A stretch of DNA of 64,000 nt. Origin: CAWHMS01 sp963830495. Its GTDB lineage: Bacteria > Actinomycetota > Actinomycetes > Propionibacteriales > Nocardioidaceae. Below the pieces are notes generated by a model. It made no database searches. It was not told where the DNA came from and worked only from the letters and a program-made list of their open reading frames with translations. Positions 29,028-37,978 of the stretch are shown here, piece by piece. The stretch's first letter is position 1, and each line of letters starts with the position of its first letter. The position numbers and the translations under genes were made by a program. Location of the stretch: contig CAWHMS010000001.1 of NCBI GenBank assembly GCA_963830495.1, forward strand, positions 620,001 through 684,000, read 5' to 3'.

Positions 29028-29843
29028 ATGCCCGACATCCCAGTCCGCTTGGGGGTGGAACTGCTGACTGCGTACGACGCGCAGCTGCGCGGGGATGCCG
29101 AGGTCGCCGGCGCCGAGATCTGGGACCACGTCGGACCGTTGTGGCGGGCGATCTTCCGGCAGAGCGGGTTCGTGAGTTACGAGAGCCTGGAGGGGGTCGG
29201 CGACGTCGCCGCCGTCGACGCGCTGATCGCCGAGACCGTCGCGTACTTCGAGGGACTCAGGGAGATCGAGCAGTTCGAGTGGAAGACGCGCGGCCACGAC
29301 TGGCCGCACGACCTGGACCAGCGGCTCCGGGCGCACGGCCTGGTGCCTGACGAGGTCGAGGCGGTCATGGTCGGCGAGGCGGCGCCCCTTGCCGTCGACG
29401 TGCACCTCCCGGACGGAGTCACCGTGCGGCGGGTTGACCACCTATCCGACCGCGACACGGTCATCGGTGAGGCGACGGCCATGCAGCGCGAGGTGTTTGG
29501 CGCCGGGCCGGCTGCCGAGGACGTCGTGGCCCGGATCGATGTGATGGACGGCTTGGAGGAGTTCTGGGTCGCGGAGGTCGATGGCCGGGTGATCAGCGCT
29601 GGCCGGCTCACCCGGGTCGCCGGCACCGAGTTCGCCGGCCTGTGGGGCGGCGCCACCCTGCCGGAGTGGCGCGGACGCGGCGTCTACCGTGCCCTCACCG
29701 CTGCCCGGGCGCACTCGGCAATCGCCCACGGCGTGCGCTACCTGCACAGCGACTGCAGCCCGATGTCGCGCCCGATCCTCGAGCGCTCCGGGTTGGTCGC
29801 GGTGACCACCACCACGCCGTACAACTGGCGCCGCGGCGGCTGA
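29028..29843 (+). CDS. GNAT-family N-acetyltransferase
   Basis: 271 residues. The N-terminal half (about 1-130) is helical and degenerate, probably a second, inactive GNAT lobe. The C-terminal half has strand/helix blocks FWVAEVDGRVISAGRLTRV, and the acetyl-CoA loop GATLPEWRGRGVYRAL, followed by the HSDCSPMSRPILERSGLV C-terminal block. The GAT-x3-WRGRGVYR loop fits the Q/RxxGxG/A acetyl-CoA site. Substrate unknown. Strong GAAGGAGAAG ribosome-binding site. Confidence 0.85.
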   Translation: MPDIPVRLGVELLTAYDAQLRGDAEVAGAEIWDHVGPLWRAIFRQSGFVSYESLEGVGDVAAVDALIAETVAYFEGLREIEQFEWKTRGHDWPHDLDQRLRAHGLVPDEVEAVMVGEAAPLAVDVHLPDGVTVRRVDHLSDRDTVIGEATAMQREVFGAGPAAEDVVARIDVMDGLEEFWVAEVDGRVISAGRLTRVAGTEFAGLWGGATLPEWRGRGVYRALTAARAHSAIAHGVRYLHSDCSPMSRPILERSGLVAVTTTTPYNWRRGG

Positions 29844-29968
29844 GACGCCGATCCGCTCATTAGCGCTCGGCGGTCGTGGACGCGTCACTTCGCCGCGGGC
29901 GCGCCCGCACATTGCCCCGAGACGAAAGGTCACTCAGCAAAGCGGCGGGCTGGCGAAGTCCCTACTCC

Positions 29969-30286
29969 CTATGACGATGACGTCGTCGTGGCGAGAAGGC
30001 GTCGCGCGCGACGACCCAGGTCGCTCAGATCCACCCGACCCTCCTCAGCCGCGGCCGCCAGACGCGCGGCGAGATCCATTGCCTCGTCGAGCTCGGGTGC
30101 AGCGACGGACTCCTGGCCCATGTCGCGAAGAATCGTGATCTCTGTCCTCGACGCGATCAAGGGGTCGGCGACCCCGTCGATCCAGACACGAGTGCGGCGG
30201 CCTTCGCCGCGTTCCTCTCCGGTGATTCGCTCCAAGGCGAAGATGCGATCGGCGCGCGCGAACTTGCCGAAGCCCAACGCCACCAT
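29969..30286 (-). CDS. RemA-like (DUF370) protein
   Basis: 105 residues from the ATG at 30286 (MVALGFGKFARADRIFALER), the usual start of the family; the frame extends upstream but without homology. The core RRTRVWIDGVADPLIASRTE followed by TILRDMG is typical of DUF370. In Bacillus, RemA is a helical DNA-binding regulator of biofilm genes; actinobacterial members are uncharacterised. The last 30 or so residues (AAPELDEAMDLAARLAAAAE) add a helical tail. It is a single-gene unit. Nearby surface-protein genes make a matrix-regulation role tempting but unproven. Confidence 0.7.
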   Translation of the reverse strand: MVALGFGKFARADRIFALERITGEERGEGRRTRVWIDGVADPLIASRTEITILRDMGQESVAAPELDEAMDLAARLAAAAEEGRVDLSDLGRRARRLLATTTSSS

Positions 30287-30427
30287 CCGCGATTCCGATG
30301 CCACGTAGCCATCTTGCCATTGCCCATAGACCTTTGACCTGGCGCGCAAACGCGGCTGGCCGGGTCCGTCGTACCGGGTCTCGCACCGTCGTCCTCACGT
30401 CGGCAGTCCCAGAGGCACCGCGGTCCA

Positions 30428-30715
30428 TGCTTCGGGGAACCTTCTCCCACCTTGTGGCTCTTGTCGGCAAGGTCGCGGTGGTGACCGGCGCCACAAAAGG
30501 CATCGGCCTCGCCGTGACGAAGAGTCTGCTCGGCGCCACGGTACGCCAGCAACCCGTCTTGGTACGTGCTCGGCACCGAGGACCGGCCGCACAGGAATTC
30601 ATGGCAGAGCGTGCCGACGCCACCATCACCAGGGTCAAGGCGGGACACCTCAGCCTGGCGTCGCGAACCCACGTCGTGACTAAGGTGATCGAGCGGGTGG
30701 TCCACACGATGAGCG
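30428..30715 (+). pseudogene. Chimeric scar: SDR N-terminus joined to alpha/beta-hydrolase C-terminus
   Basis: VALVGKVAVVTGATKGIGLA is the TGxxxGIG cofactor motif of short-chain dehydrogenases, present only for the first 40 or so residues. From about 30555 the sequence instead gives WYVLGTEDR and, in another frame, AAQEFMAERADATITRVKAG and LSLASRTHVV, the final blocks of an alpha/beta hydrolase. Neither protein is complete; the junction is near 30540. Confidence 0.5.
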
Positions 30716-30815
30716 TCTATCGACAGGTGCCTGGACCAACACCGAGGGAGGGAGACATGACATCTCCGAGATCAGGCGCCGTTGTGGCGATCGCGGGCGC
30801 GTCTGAGCGTCAGCG

Positions 30816-30956
30816 ATGAACCGGGCGTACACAAAACTGCGCGTTCACCGCAGTGACGGCGCGGAGCTGAAGGTCTACCCCGGGGGTGGTCACGGGTTGC
30901 CCGACACCGACCGGGACAGGCTGCACGCCAACCTACTCGATTTCATCAACGCCTAA
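30816..30956 (+). pseudogene. Alpha/beta-hydrolase (chloroperoxidase-type) C-terminal remnant
   Basis: 46 codons reading AELKVYPGGGHGLPDTDRDR and ending in the LLDFINA tail, the segment with the catalytic His of cofactor-free haloperoxidase-like hydrolases. No nucleophile elbow or ribosome-binding site. It ends 24 bp before an intact hydrolase that is from a different subfamily. Confidence 0.55.
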
Positions 30957-30979
30957 CCCGCCAGAGAGGAAACCCCATC

Positions 30980-31813
30980 ATGAACGACACATTCCGACCC
31001 GACACGGTTGTCCTGGTCCACGGTCTGTGGGTGACCCCACGCAGCTGGGAGCACTGGGTCACCCACTACAAGGCCCGGGGAATGACGGTGCTTACTCCCG
31101 CCTACCCCGGGTTTGAGGTCGAAGTCGAGGCGCTGCGTGCCGACCCGACGCCCATCGCCGAGGCCGACATCGTGAAGACCCTCGACCATCTCATCCAGGT
31201 CGTGACATCCGTGGAGAAGCCCCCGATCATCATGGGCCACTCCTTTGGCGGCGCGCTGACTCAGATGCTCCTCGCCCGAGGACTGGGCGCCGCCGGGGTG
31301 GCCATCGACTCCGCCCCCACCGAGGGCGTTCGGGTCAACCCGGCCTCACAGATCAAGAGCCTCTTCCCGGCACTGAACAACCCCGCGAAGCGTCACAAGG
31401 CCGCCGGTTTCACCGCAAAGCAGTTCCACTATGCCTTCACCAACACCCTCGACGAGGAGGCCGCACAGGTCGCCTACGACCGCTACGCGATCCCAGCCCC
31501 AGGGCGCTGGGTCTGGGACTACGGGCTCATCGCCAACTTCAAGCCGGGTCACCAGGAGACCTGGGTCGACTACAAGAACAGCGACCGCGCCCCATTGCTG
31601 TTCATCGCCGGAGGCGAGGACCACATCATGCCGCCGGCCGTGAACAAGTCGAACTTCAAGAAGTACGCCAAGTCCAACGCGTTGACCGAGTACGTCGAGT
31701 TCGAGGGCCGCGACCACTGGACCTGCGCAGCCCCCGGCTGGGAAGCAATCGCAGACAAGGCCCTGGACTGGGCAATTGACAACGCCCGACCAGTTGCCCG
31801 GGTCGCGTCCTAG
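30980..31813 (+). CDS. Alpha/beta hydrolase
   Basis: 277 residues. Oxyanion segment VVLVHGLWVTPRSWEHWV; nucleophile elbow GHSFGG with the catalytic Ser; acid in LLFIAGGEDHIMPP; catalytic His in FEGRDHWT. It belongs to the lysophospholipase/esterase-like group that carries the DHW C-terminal motif. Cytosolic, with no signal peptide. AGAGAGGAAACC ribosome-binding site. The upstream remnants suggest that this locus has undergone repeated hydrolase gene turnover. Confidence 0.88.
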   Translation: MNDTFRPDTVVLVHGLWVTPRSWEHWVTHYKARGMTVLTPAYPGFEVEVEALRADPTPIAEADIVKTLDHLIQVVTSVEKPPIIMGHSFGGALTQMLLARGLGAAGVAIDSAPTEGVRVNPASQIKSLFPALNNPAKRHKAAGFTAKQFHYAFTNTLDEEAAQVAYDRYAIPAPGRWVWDYGLIANFKPGHQETWVDYKNSDRAPLLFIAGGEDHIMPPAVNKSNFKKYAKSNALTEYVEFEGRDHWTCAAPGWEAIADKALDWAIDNARPVARVAS

Positions 31814-32307
31814 TGAAAACTGCTGCCCGGACCGACGATGAACTGGCGCTCTCGCTGGACCAGTGGTCCGAACCGTTGAGGGCCTTCGCGTGACCGTCTG
31901 GTTGCCCGAGACAAGAGCGAAGCGACCCGATGCTGTCGAGGGGCCTCGACTCCGCGACTGAGTCGGGCTTGCGGACATAGCTCAGGAGCTGGGGTCAGGG
32001 TGGCGCGTTCGTCGAACGCAGTCGGGGAGTCGGTGCGCTTGCTCAGGTCGACGTAGGTCACGGAAGTTCCTCTGCTTGCGGCGTTGCTTGTGATATCAGA
32101 TCAGCAGCGTGAGGCGGGGCCGACTTCGCATTGTCATAGCAGGTTCCCGCGCTGCCGGTCGCGGCGCGGTGGATGCACGCCCATCGGCCAGAGAGAGTGC
32201 GCCCGGACAGACATGAGCGGACGCTATGCCGCCGTACTGATCGCGGCAATTGAGCACGGATGCGTGCACTTTCAATTGACATTGCGGCCCCGGGGGGCGA
32301 GGGCGAA
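31814..32307. other. Intergenic region, no gene recognised
   Basis: 494 bp between convergent genes (hydrolase and PadR). Short open frames on both strands have no recognisable domains. Base composition falls slightly around 32080-32280. No clear terminator hairpin seen. Confidence 0.4.
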
Positions 32308-32949
32308 CTAGCGCGGCTGCTGTGACCAGCGCGCCCGCTCGAGCACTTCGCGCGTCCGCTCGGGCGAAACCCGGTGACCGGCGATGTCCTCGGGCCAGTT
32401 GGCCACCTCGGCTTCGGCCCATTCGGCCCAGGAGGCGACGAGGGCATAGAAGTCGGTGAGGAAGGCGCCGAAGAGGAGGGTGGTGGCGCGGCGCTGGTCA
32501 TACAGCCCGTCTCCATCGGCGAACTTCTCGCCGCCCTCGATGTTGCCGGCATTCACCTCCACAGCCCACGCGCGGGCTCGGGCAATGGTGGCGAGGGCGT
32601 CGTCGCGGCTGCCGTGGTCCGCAAAGACGAGTTTGACCAGGCCTTCGAACTCGAGCGTTGGGCCGTCCCCGGGGTCGGCGAGCCACTCGGCGAGCGCGCG
32701 TCGGCCGGACGGAGTGATCGTGTACACGGTGCGCGGGCGGCGGCCGACGGCGTCCTTACGAGAGCTGGCGTACCCGCGCAGGGCGAGCTTCTTGGGCTCT
32801 TCGAACAGCTTGCTCTGTGCGCGCGGCCACGCTCGGCCGATGCTGCGGTCCATCGCCTTGGCGAGCTCGTATGTCGAGTGCGGGCGCACCGCGAGGAGGC
32901 CGAGCACGCCATACGTCGTCGTGGTGAGCCGTGGAAGTGCAGTTGACAC
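32308..32949 (-). CDS. PadR-family transcriptional regulator
   Basis: 213 residues from a GTG preceded by GAAGGGAAGATC. Winged-helix N-terminus YGVLGLLAVRPHSTYELAKA, with the wing segment RPRTVYTITPSGRRALAEWL, then a long C-terminal VirR-type coiled dimerisation domain. PadR proteins repress a neighbouring gene until a phenolic or drug ligand binds. It is divergent from a methyltransferase with only 65 bp between starts, so that gene is the likely target, with autoregulation. The ligand is unknown. Confidence 0.85.
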   Translation of the reverse strand: MSTALPRLTTTTYGVLGLLAVRPHSTYELAKAMDRSIGRAWPRAQSKLFEEPKKLALRGYASSRKDAVGRRPRTVYTITPSGRRALAEWLADPGDGPTLEFEGLVKLVFADHGSRDDALATIARARAWAVEVNAGNIEGGEKFADGDGLYDQRRATTLLFGAFLTDFYALVASWAEWAEAEVANWPEDIAGHRVSPERTREVLERARWSQQPR

Positions 32950-33014
32950 GATCTTCCCTTCGGGACTAAAACTAGCACATACTCTCTTTGGGACTATCTG
33001 GTGCGGAGGCGATG
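32950..33014. promoter_or_regulatory. Divergent promoter region, padR/methyltransferase
   Basis: 65 bp, clearly AT-richer than the surroundings, with GGGACTA occurring twice as a direct repeat (32962-32968 and 32990-32996, 28 bp apart). It must carry both promoters and is the obvious place for a PadR operator; no canonical ATGT-N8-ACAT element is seen. Confidence 0.35.
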
Positions 33015-33857
33015 ATGAACGACACGGCGCTGGAGATCGACCCGCGGAACGCGGGCGTACTCCGTGAATGGGACGGTGAGCACGGCACCTACTGGGCCGA
33101 GCACGCGGCGACGTACAACGCATCCATCGCTCGCTATCAGTCTGGGCTCCTAGCAGCGATCGGGGCGCAGCCTGGAGAGCGGATCCTAGATGTGGGGTGC
33201 GGTTCCGGTGGGCTAGCGATTGACCTGGTGCGCGGTACTCCAGGTACCACCGCGCTGGGAGTCGACCTGTCGACCGCCCAGCTCGAGGCGGCGAGACAAC
33301 AGGCTGGCGAGCTGCCGGTGACGTTCGCGCAGGCCGACGCCCAGGTGCATGACTTCGGAGCACATTCCTTCGACGTGATCGCCAGCCGGACAGGGACCAT
33401 GTTCTTCACCGATATGTCAATGGCATTCGCCAACCTTGCCAAGGCGACCCGACCCGGCGGTCGCTTGGTGATGCTCGTGTGGCGCGGGATCGAGGACAAC
33501 GAGTGGCTCCGCGAGTTCTTCGGCGCGATCGGGAGGGTCCTGCCAATGGCTCCACCGCCGGCCGATGCCCCGGGTCCGTTCTCGCTCAGTGACCCGGATC
33601 GCGTGCGCGAACTGCTTCACGCAGCAGGCTGGGCCGATGTCGCCTTCGCCGCCGCTGACGAACTGATGTGGTTCGGGCCAGACCCGGACGCTACGACCAC
33701 GTTCATGGTCGGCCAGATGAAGTGGCTGTTCGACAAGCTCGACGACGTCGGCAAGCGGCAGGCCGAGGCGAACCTGCACGAGGTCATGGCCGCACATGCC
33801 GGCAAGGACGGCGTGCTCCTCGGGTCCGGTGCCTGGATCGTCACCGCGCGATGCTAA
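33015..33857 (+). CDS. Class I SAM-dependent methyltransferase
   Basis: 280 residues. Motif I ILDVGCGSGGLAIDL, acidic loop GVDLSTAQLEAAR, motif with FAQADAQVHDF, and post-motif TRPGGRLVMLVW. The second ATG (33015) is preferred because the GGAGG ribosome-binding site would be only 2 nt from the first. It is in the UbiE/small-molecule group. Under probable PadR control, so it may modify a toxic or phenolic compound; substrate unknown. Confidence 0.85.
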   Translation: MNDTALEIDPRNAGVLREWDGEHGTYWAEHAATYNASIARYQSGLLAAIGAQPGERILDVGCGSGGLAIDLVRGTPGTTALGVDLSTAQLEAARQQAGELPVTFAQADAQVHDFGAHSFDVIASRTGTMFFTDMSMAFANLAKATRPGGRLVMLVWRGIEDNEWLREFFGAIGRVLPMAPPPADAPGPFSLSDPDRVRELLHAAGWADVAFAAADELMWFGPDPDATTTFMVGQMKWLFDKLDDVGKRQAEANLHEVMAAHAGKDGVLLGSGAWIVTARC

Positions 33858-33931
33858 TGATGCCGCGCCGCAGACTGGCGCCTCGCGGCAGAGTCGCGAG
33901 TTGCGTGTGCAGTGCGCCCTAGCCTGTCTGC

Positions 33932-34663
33932 ATGCGACGCTTCGACGACCAGGACCTCACCGGCGCAGAGTTCCGCGAGTGCGACCTGAGTAGAGCTCGG
34001 CTGGTCGGCGTGGTCATGCACGACGCTGAGATCGACGGCATGGTCACCAATCTCGTGGTCAACGGGGTCGAAGTCATGCCGTACGTCGAGGCGGAGCTCG
34101 ACCGCCGCCACCCGGTACGGTTGCTGATCCGCTCCGATGAGCCGGCCGACCTGCGAGAGGCCTGGCGGCAACTGCAGGACGACTGGGCCACGACCACCGA
34201 GCGAGTCCGGTCCATGCCCGAGAACAGCGAGCATCACGGCGTCGACGGTGAGTGGTCCATGGTCGAAACCCTGCGTCACCTTGTCTTCGTCCACGACTCC
34301 TGGTTCCGACGTTGCGTGCTCGGGCTGACCGAGCCGTTCACGGCAATGGGACTGGGTCCACCGTTCGTCATGGACCAGGAGGAGAACGGGCTCGACCCGT
34401 CCGCCCAACCGAGCCTCGACGAGGTGCTCGCCATGCGCAACCGGCAGGCTTCGGAGATTGAGACGTGGCTGGCCGAGGTCACGCCTGATCAGCTCGCGCA
34501 GACCGCGCCGGTGCCTGACGACGGCAGATGGCCCCCGTACGCGAAGGGGCGGGCAGTGCGGCAATGCCTCGGCACCGTGCTCGACGAGGAATGGGCTCAC
34601 CACGGGTTCTGCAAACGCGACCTGGACAAACTGTCGCGTCAGGAGTCTTCGTCGGGTTCATGA
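33932..34663 (+). CDS. DinB-family protein with pentapeptide-like N-terminus
   Basis: 243 residues. Residues 1-30 (DLTGAEFRECDLSRARLVGV) are two to three pentapeptide-repeat coils. Residues about 75-235 are a DinB four-helix bundle with metal-ligand type histidines (SMVETLRHLVFVHDSWFRR; DEEWAHHGFCKRDLDKL). DinB-like proteins include thiol-dependent S-transferases (mycothiol, bacillithiol). Actinobacteria use mycothiol, so a mycothiol-linked transferase is possible but unproven. TAGCCT lies six bases upstream of the ATG, fitting a leaderless -10 promoter. Confidence 0.78.
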   Translation: MRRFDDQDLTGAEFRECDLSRARLVGVVMHDAEIDGMVTNLVVNGVEVMPYVEAELDRRHPVRLLIRSDEPADLREAWRQLQDDWATTTERVRSMPENSEHHGVDGEWSMVETLRHLVFVHDSWFRRCVLGLTEPFTAMGLGPPFVMDQEENGLDPSAQPSLDEVLAMRNRQASEIETWLAEVTPDQLAQTAPVPDDGRWPPYAKGRAVRQCLGTVLDEEWAHHGFCKRDLDKLSRQESSSGS

Positions 34664-34772
34664 GCGAAACTCTGAGCCTGGTGCTGCCGTCCCCTGGAGC
34701 CGTCGCGGTCGTGAGGGTACTGCTTGATTTCCTAGCGTAGGAACGCGAAGCACCGGCGGTAGTGTCGGCGGG

Positions 34773-35588
34773 GTGAAAGGCACCGAACTCCTCGGCGTGC
34801 AGAAGACCCTGAGCCCCGTCCTCAGGGCCAAAGCGCTAGATAACCGGCTGCCGGACCCGATCCTCGGCGACAAATACGCCGAGCAGGCGATGCATCGACT
34901 CGACCCCGACTACTGCAACCGCAGATTCGGCACCAGCCAGATGGGCCTCGCCGCCGTAGTGCGCGCCAAGGCCCACGACGACTGGGCTCGGAGTTTCCTC
35001 GCCGATCACCCCGACGCGGTGGTGCTGCACCTGGGCTGCGGCCTTGACGCCCGGGTGTATCGGATCGACCCGCCCGCCACCGTCGACTGGTACGACCTGG
35101 ACTACCCCTCCGTCATCGAACTGCGGCAACAATTCCTGCCGCCGCGTGAGCACTACACTCTCATCGGCTCCAGCGTCACCGAGCTGACCTGGCTGGACCG
35201 TATCCCCCGCGGCCGGCCGGTGCTGATGATCGCCGAGGGACTGGTGCCCTACCTGACCGAGACCGACGTCCAGCGGCTGCTGACCAGCGTCGTGGACGCC
35301 TTCCTCACCGGCGAAATACAGTTCGACACAGTGTCGGTCTGGGCGTGGCGCACTTCGAAGTGGGACCCCACGCTGCGCAAGTACGGCACCAAGTTCCACT
35401 GCGACTTCAACGATCCGGCCGCGCTGGCCGATTGGCACCCGCGGCTCGAATACGTCGGCGAGGCGCCGATGAACGACTCACCGGTGCTGATGGCCAAGGC
35501 GCCCGCGAACGTACGCCGCATGTACCGCCTCATAAATCTGCTGCCGGGCATGAAACGGTCCACCCGCATCGTGCGGTTCCGGTTCTGA
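34773..35588 (+). CDS. LCM/PPM-type O-methyltransferase family protein
   Basis: 271 residues from GTG. VVLHLGCGLDARVYRIDP is the leucine-carboxyl-methyltransferase-family SAM motif; WYDLDYPSVIELRQQFLP and VLMIAEGLVPYLTETDVQRL are the other family blocks. In actinobacteria these proteins often act on polyketides or small carboxylates; the substrate is unknown. TAGTGT about seven bases upstream of the GTG suggests leaderless initiation. The gene ends before a strong hairpin terminator. Confidence 0.85.
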   Translation: MKGTELLGVQKTLSPVLRAKALDNRLPDPILGDKYAEQAMHRLDPDYCNRRFGTSQMGLAAVVRAKAHDDWARSFLADHPDAVVLHLGCGLDARVYRIDPPATVDWYDLDYPSVIELRQQFLPPREHYTLIGSSVTELTWLDRIPRGRPVLMIAEGLVPYLTETDVQRLLTSVVDAFLTGEIQFDTVSVWAWRTSKWDPTLRKYGTKFHCDFNDPAALADWHPRLEYVGEAPMNDSPVLMAKAPANVRRMYRLINLLPGMKRSTRIVRFRF

Positions 35589-35668
35589 CGCGCCGCCGTC
35601 AGCGCATACTTGAACGGCAGGGGTGAACGCGGGCGATCTGTCCCGGCTTCAGCCCGCCGAGGATCGCC

Positions 35669-35702
35669 TCGAGCCGCCATCACATATGCGATGGCGGCTC
35701 GA
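35669..35702. terminator. Perfect 13-bp stem hairpin between convergent genes
   Basis: TCGAGCCGCCATC pairs perfectly with GATGGCGGCTCGA across an 8-nt loop (ACATATGC). It sits between the converging methyltransferase (+) and repeat-protein (-) genes and likely terminates both. Confidence 0.75.
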
Positions 35703-35728
35703 TGCTTAGCGTCATCTGTTGACGGTCA

Positions 35729-36799
35729 TCACGGCGCAGCCGTAATCAGGACTCCCAGCGGCTCGAAGTCGTAGACGTCGCTGTTGATCTGCAGCCCGTC
35801 CACCGCTCCGGAGTAGGCGAAGTCGGTTCCCTTGTTGAGCATGACGGTCAGTAACAGGGCGTCCGGGACCGCAGCCTGGAGCTCAGCCAGCGAGCATGTC
35901 GTCACCTGGTTACAGCCGGTGTCGTCGCCCTCGGTTCCGGAGAGCCACCATTCACCATCCGCCGCCGCCGCATCGACCTGGTGCCACCCTGGGAGTTGCG
36001 CCGGCGGGATGAAGTTCGCAGTGGTGAAGTCGACGCCTGGACCGCCGGTGAGGTTGGCATCGATCTCGAACTGGAGGTTCGGCAGGTTCGCCGGGTTCAG
36101 GGCCCGGTTCTCCCCCGTCGTGTAAACCCAGTAGTTGAGCTCGATGATGTCGGCGAGTGGCATCCCGACGAAGTCGACCTCGTTGCCGAACGCAGCCTTG
36201 TCCGTCGGGGACCCAGTCCGCATCCCGAGGCTTCCGATACCGAACGGCGGCGCGGCCGGCGGGCCGGCCGGTCCGAAGAAGACGGGACCTGCCCGTAGAT
36301 ACGAGTCGCCGTTACCCTCGACGTTCCGGTCGGCGATGCCCCAGTTCGGACCGCTGTACGCGGCAGCCAACGCAGCCGCACTGAGGTCAGCGGCACCGAT
36401 TGATCCATCCTTGATGTCGGCCGCCGTCAGGGTGGCGTCCTTGACGTCCCCGCTGGTCAGCGTGCCCTGCTTGATGTCGGCCGCCGTCAGGGTGGCGTCC
36501 TTGACGTCCCCGCTGGTCAGCGTGCCCTGCTTGATGTCGTCCGCCGTCAGGGTGGAGTCCTTGACGTCCCCGCTGGTCAGCGTGCCCTGCTTGATGTCGT
36601 CCGCCGTCAGGGTGGATTACTTGACGTCCCCGCTGGTCAGCGTGCCCTGCTTGATGTCGGCCGCCGTCAGAGACCCGTCTTTGACATCTTTCCCGGTGAT
36701 CAGTTGGCCACCGATTGCTACGCCGCCGGCCCCCAGGACCAGGCAGACTGCCGCGGTAAGAACGATGGTAGATCCGCGGATTCCATCCTTCGGTATCAT
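35729..36799 (-). pseudogene. Secreted tandem-repeat protein interrupted by an in-repeat stop codon
   Basis: The frame encodes 356 residues except for TAA at 36617-36619. It starts MIPKDGIRGSTIVLTAAVCL, an N-terminal signal or anchor helix. It then carries 20-residue units (DIKQGTLTSGDVKDATLTAA), four to five copies predicted to form a short beta-solenoid. A 210-residue globular domain follows (YSGPNWGIADRNVEGNGDSY onward, with C...C in CNQVTTC). In the other units the broken codon is GAC (Asp), so two substitutions (GAC to TAA) are needed. Without read-through only 60 residues are made. No internal start with ribosome-binding site is obvious. Function unknown; similar repeats occur in collagen-like or tail-fibre-like secreted proteins. 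Confidence 0.65.
36404..36700 (-). repeat. 60-bp tandem repeat inside the secreted repeat protein
   Basis: Almost identical 60-bp units begin near 36421, 36481, 36541 and 36601, with degenerate half-units on each side. The units differ at only a few bases (GCC/TCC/TAA codons). Such near-identity suggests recent slippage expansion. Confidence 0.9.
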
Positions 36800-36879
36800 G
36801 ACTACCCCCTGTAACTGCACCGTCACTCTGACGATGCGCCACGGACGATAGGCGCGTTCTGGGGCGATGCAAAGCATGG

Positions 36880-37050
36880 GGACGACGCCCACGCCGTGGC
36901 CGACCGCGACTGCGGCGACTTCGATTCGCAGAGCGCCGCCCAGATCTTCTACCTCAAGTCCGGTGGCCCCCCAGATCGGCCCGCACCGCCTCGACTCCGA
37001 GGGCGCCGGCATCGCCTGCGAGGCCAACCCCGCGCCGTACTACTACGGCT
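36880..37050 (+). pseudogene. Excalibur calcium-binding domain remnant
   Basis: DRDCGDFDSQSAAQIFYLKS in one frame and PHRLDSEGAGIACEANP in another reconstitute an excalibur domain (C-D-F ... LDxDGxGxxCE). A frameshift separates the halves near 36960; there is no signal peptide or start with ribosome-binding site. Normally this domain ends secreted nucleases or surface proteins. Confidence 0.5.
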
Positions 37051-37225
37051 CCACAGCATCCTCGGCATCTGGGCACACCCCGACGAATCCTGGCTGTCAC
37101 GGGGTCTGATGGCAGGCGCAAAGCCGGACAGTGGCGCCTCACCGGTCGTCGCTGCCGGTGCGAAAGTGCGGTAGATCCCTCCGTCGCGGCCGCACTGCTG
37201 GCAGGCTAAGCCGGGGAGGATCCCC

Positions 37226-37978
37226 GTGGGAGAGATGATGGCGGATGTCAACGGCTCGGTAGTGGTCGCAAGCGATGTCACGCGCGTGTACGGGGAGGGC
37301 GACACGGCGGTGCACGCACTGCGCGGCGTTTCGCTTGAGATCGACCGTCGACGGCTGACCGCCGTCATGGGACCGTCCGGCTCCGGCAAGTCGACGCTGA
37401 TGCACATCCTGGCTGGCCTTGACAAGCCGACGAGCGGCGACGTTTCGATCGCGGGGACGACCATCACGACGCTCGCCGACACCGCGCTGACGAAGCTCAG
37501 GCGAACCCACATCGGGTTCGTCTTTCAGTTTTTTAATCTGCTGCCGATGCTGACGGCGAAGGAGAACATCGCACTGCCGCTGTCGATCGCCGGCGAAAAG
37601 CCCGACGAAGAGTGGTTCAAGACCCTGATTGCCAAGGTCGGCCTCACCGACCGGCTGACGCACCGACCCGCCGAACTATCGGGCGGTCAGCAGCAGCGGG
37701 TCGCCATCGCCAGAGCGCTCGCCTCCCGACCTACCGTGGTCTTCGCCGACGAGCCGACCGGGAACCTCGACTCTGGGACCAGCGGCGAGATCCTCGACCT
37801 GATGCGCGCGTCGGTTGACGAACTCGGCCAGACCACCGTCATGGTCACCCACGACCCGCGCGCCGCGGCCATCGCCGACCGGATCCTGTTCCTCGACGAC
37901 GGCCTGATCGTTCGCGACATGCCCCGCTCCGCGCCGCACGACGTGATCGAGGCGATGGAGGAGCTCACGGCTCGATGA
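37226..37978 (+). CDS. MacB/LolD-type ABC transporter ATPase
   Basis: 250 residues, GTG at 37226 five bases after GGGGAGGA (ATGs at 37235 and 37238 are alternatives). Walker A GPSGSGKST, Q-loop FQFFNLLPMLTAKENI, signature [15 protein letters not shown], Walker B VVFADEPTGNLDS, H-loop MVTHDPRAA. It pairs with the FtsX-type permease at 37975, which it overlaps by ATGA. Such pairs extrude lipids, peptides or drive envelope proteins mechanically rather than transporting small solutes. Confidence 0.92.
   Translation: MGEMMADVNGSVVVASDVTRVYGEGDTAVHALRGVSLEIDRRRLTAVMGPSGSGKSTLMHILAGLDKPTSGDVSIAGTTITTLADTALTKLRRTHIGFVFQFFNLLPMLTAKENIALPLSIAGEKPDEEWFKTLIAKVGLTDRLTHRPAELSGGQQQRVAIARALASRPTVVFADEPTGNLDSGTSGEILDLMRASVDELGQTTVMVTHDPRAAAIADRILFLDDGLIVRDMPRSAPHDVIEAMEELTAR

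Noticed and set aside
36404..36700. CRISPR array
   Set aside because: Repeats are contiguous, in frame and coding; there are no spacers or cas genes.
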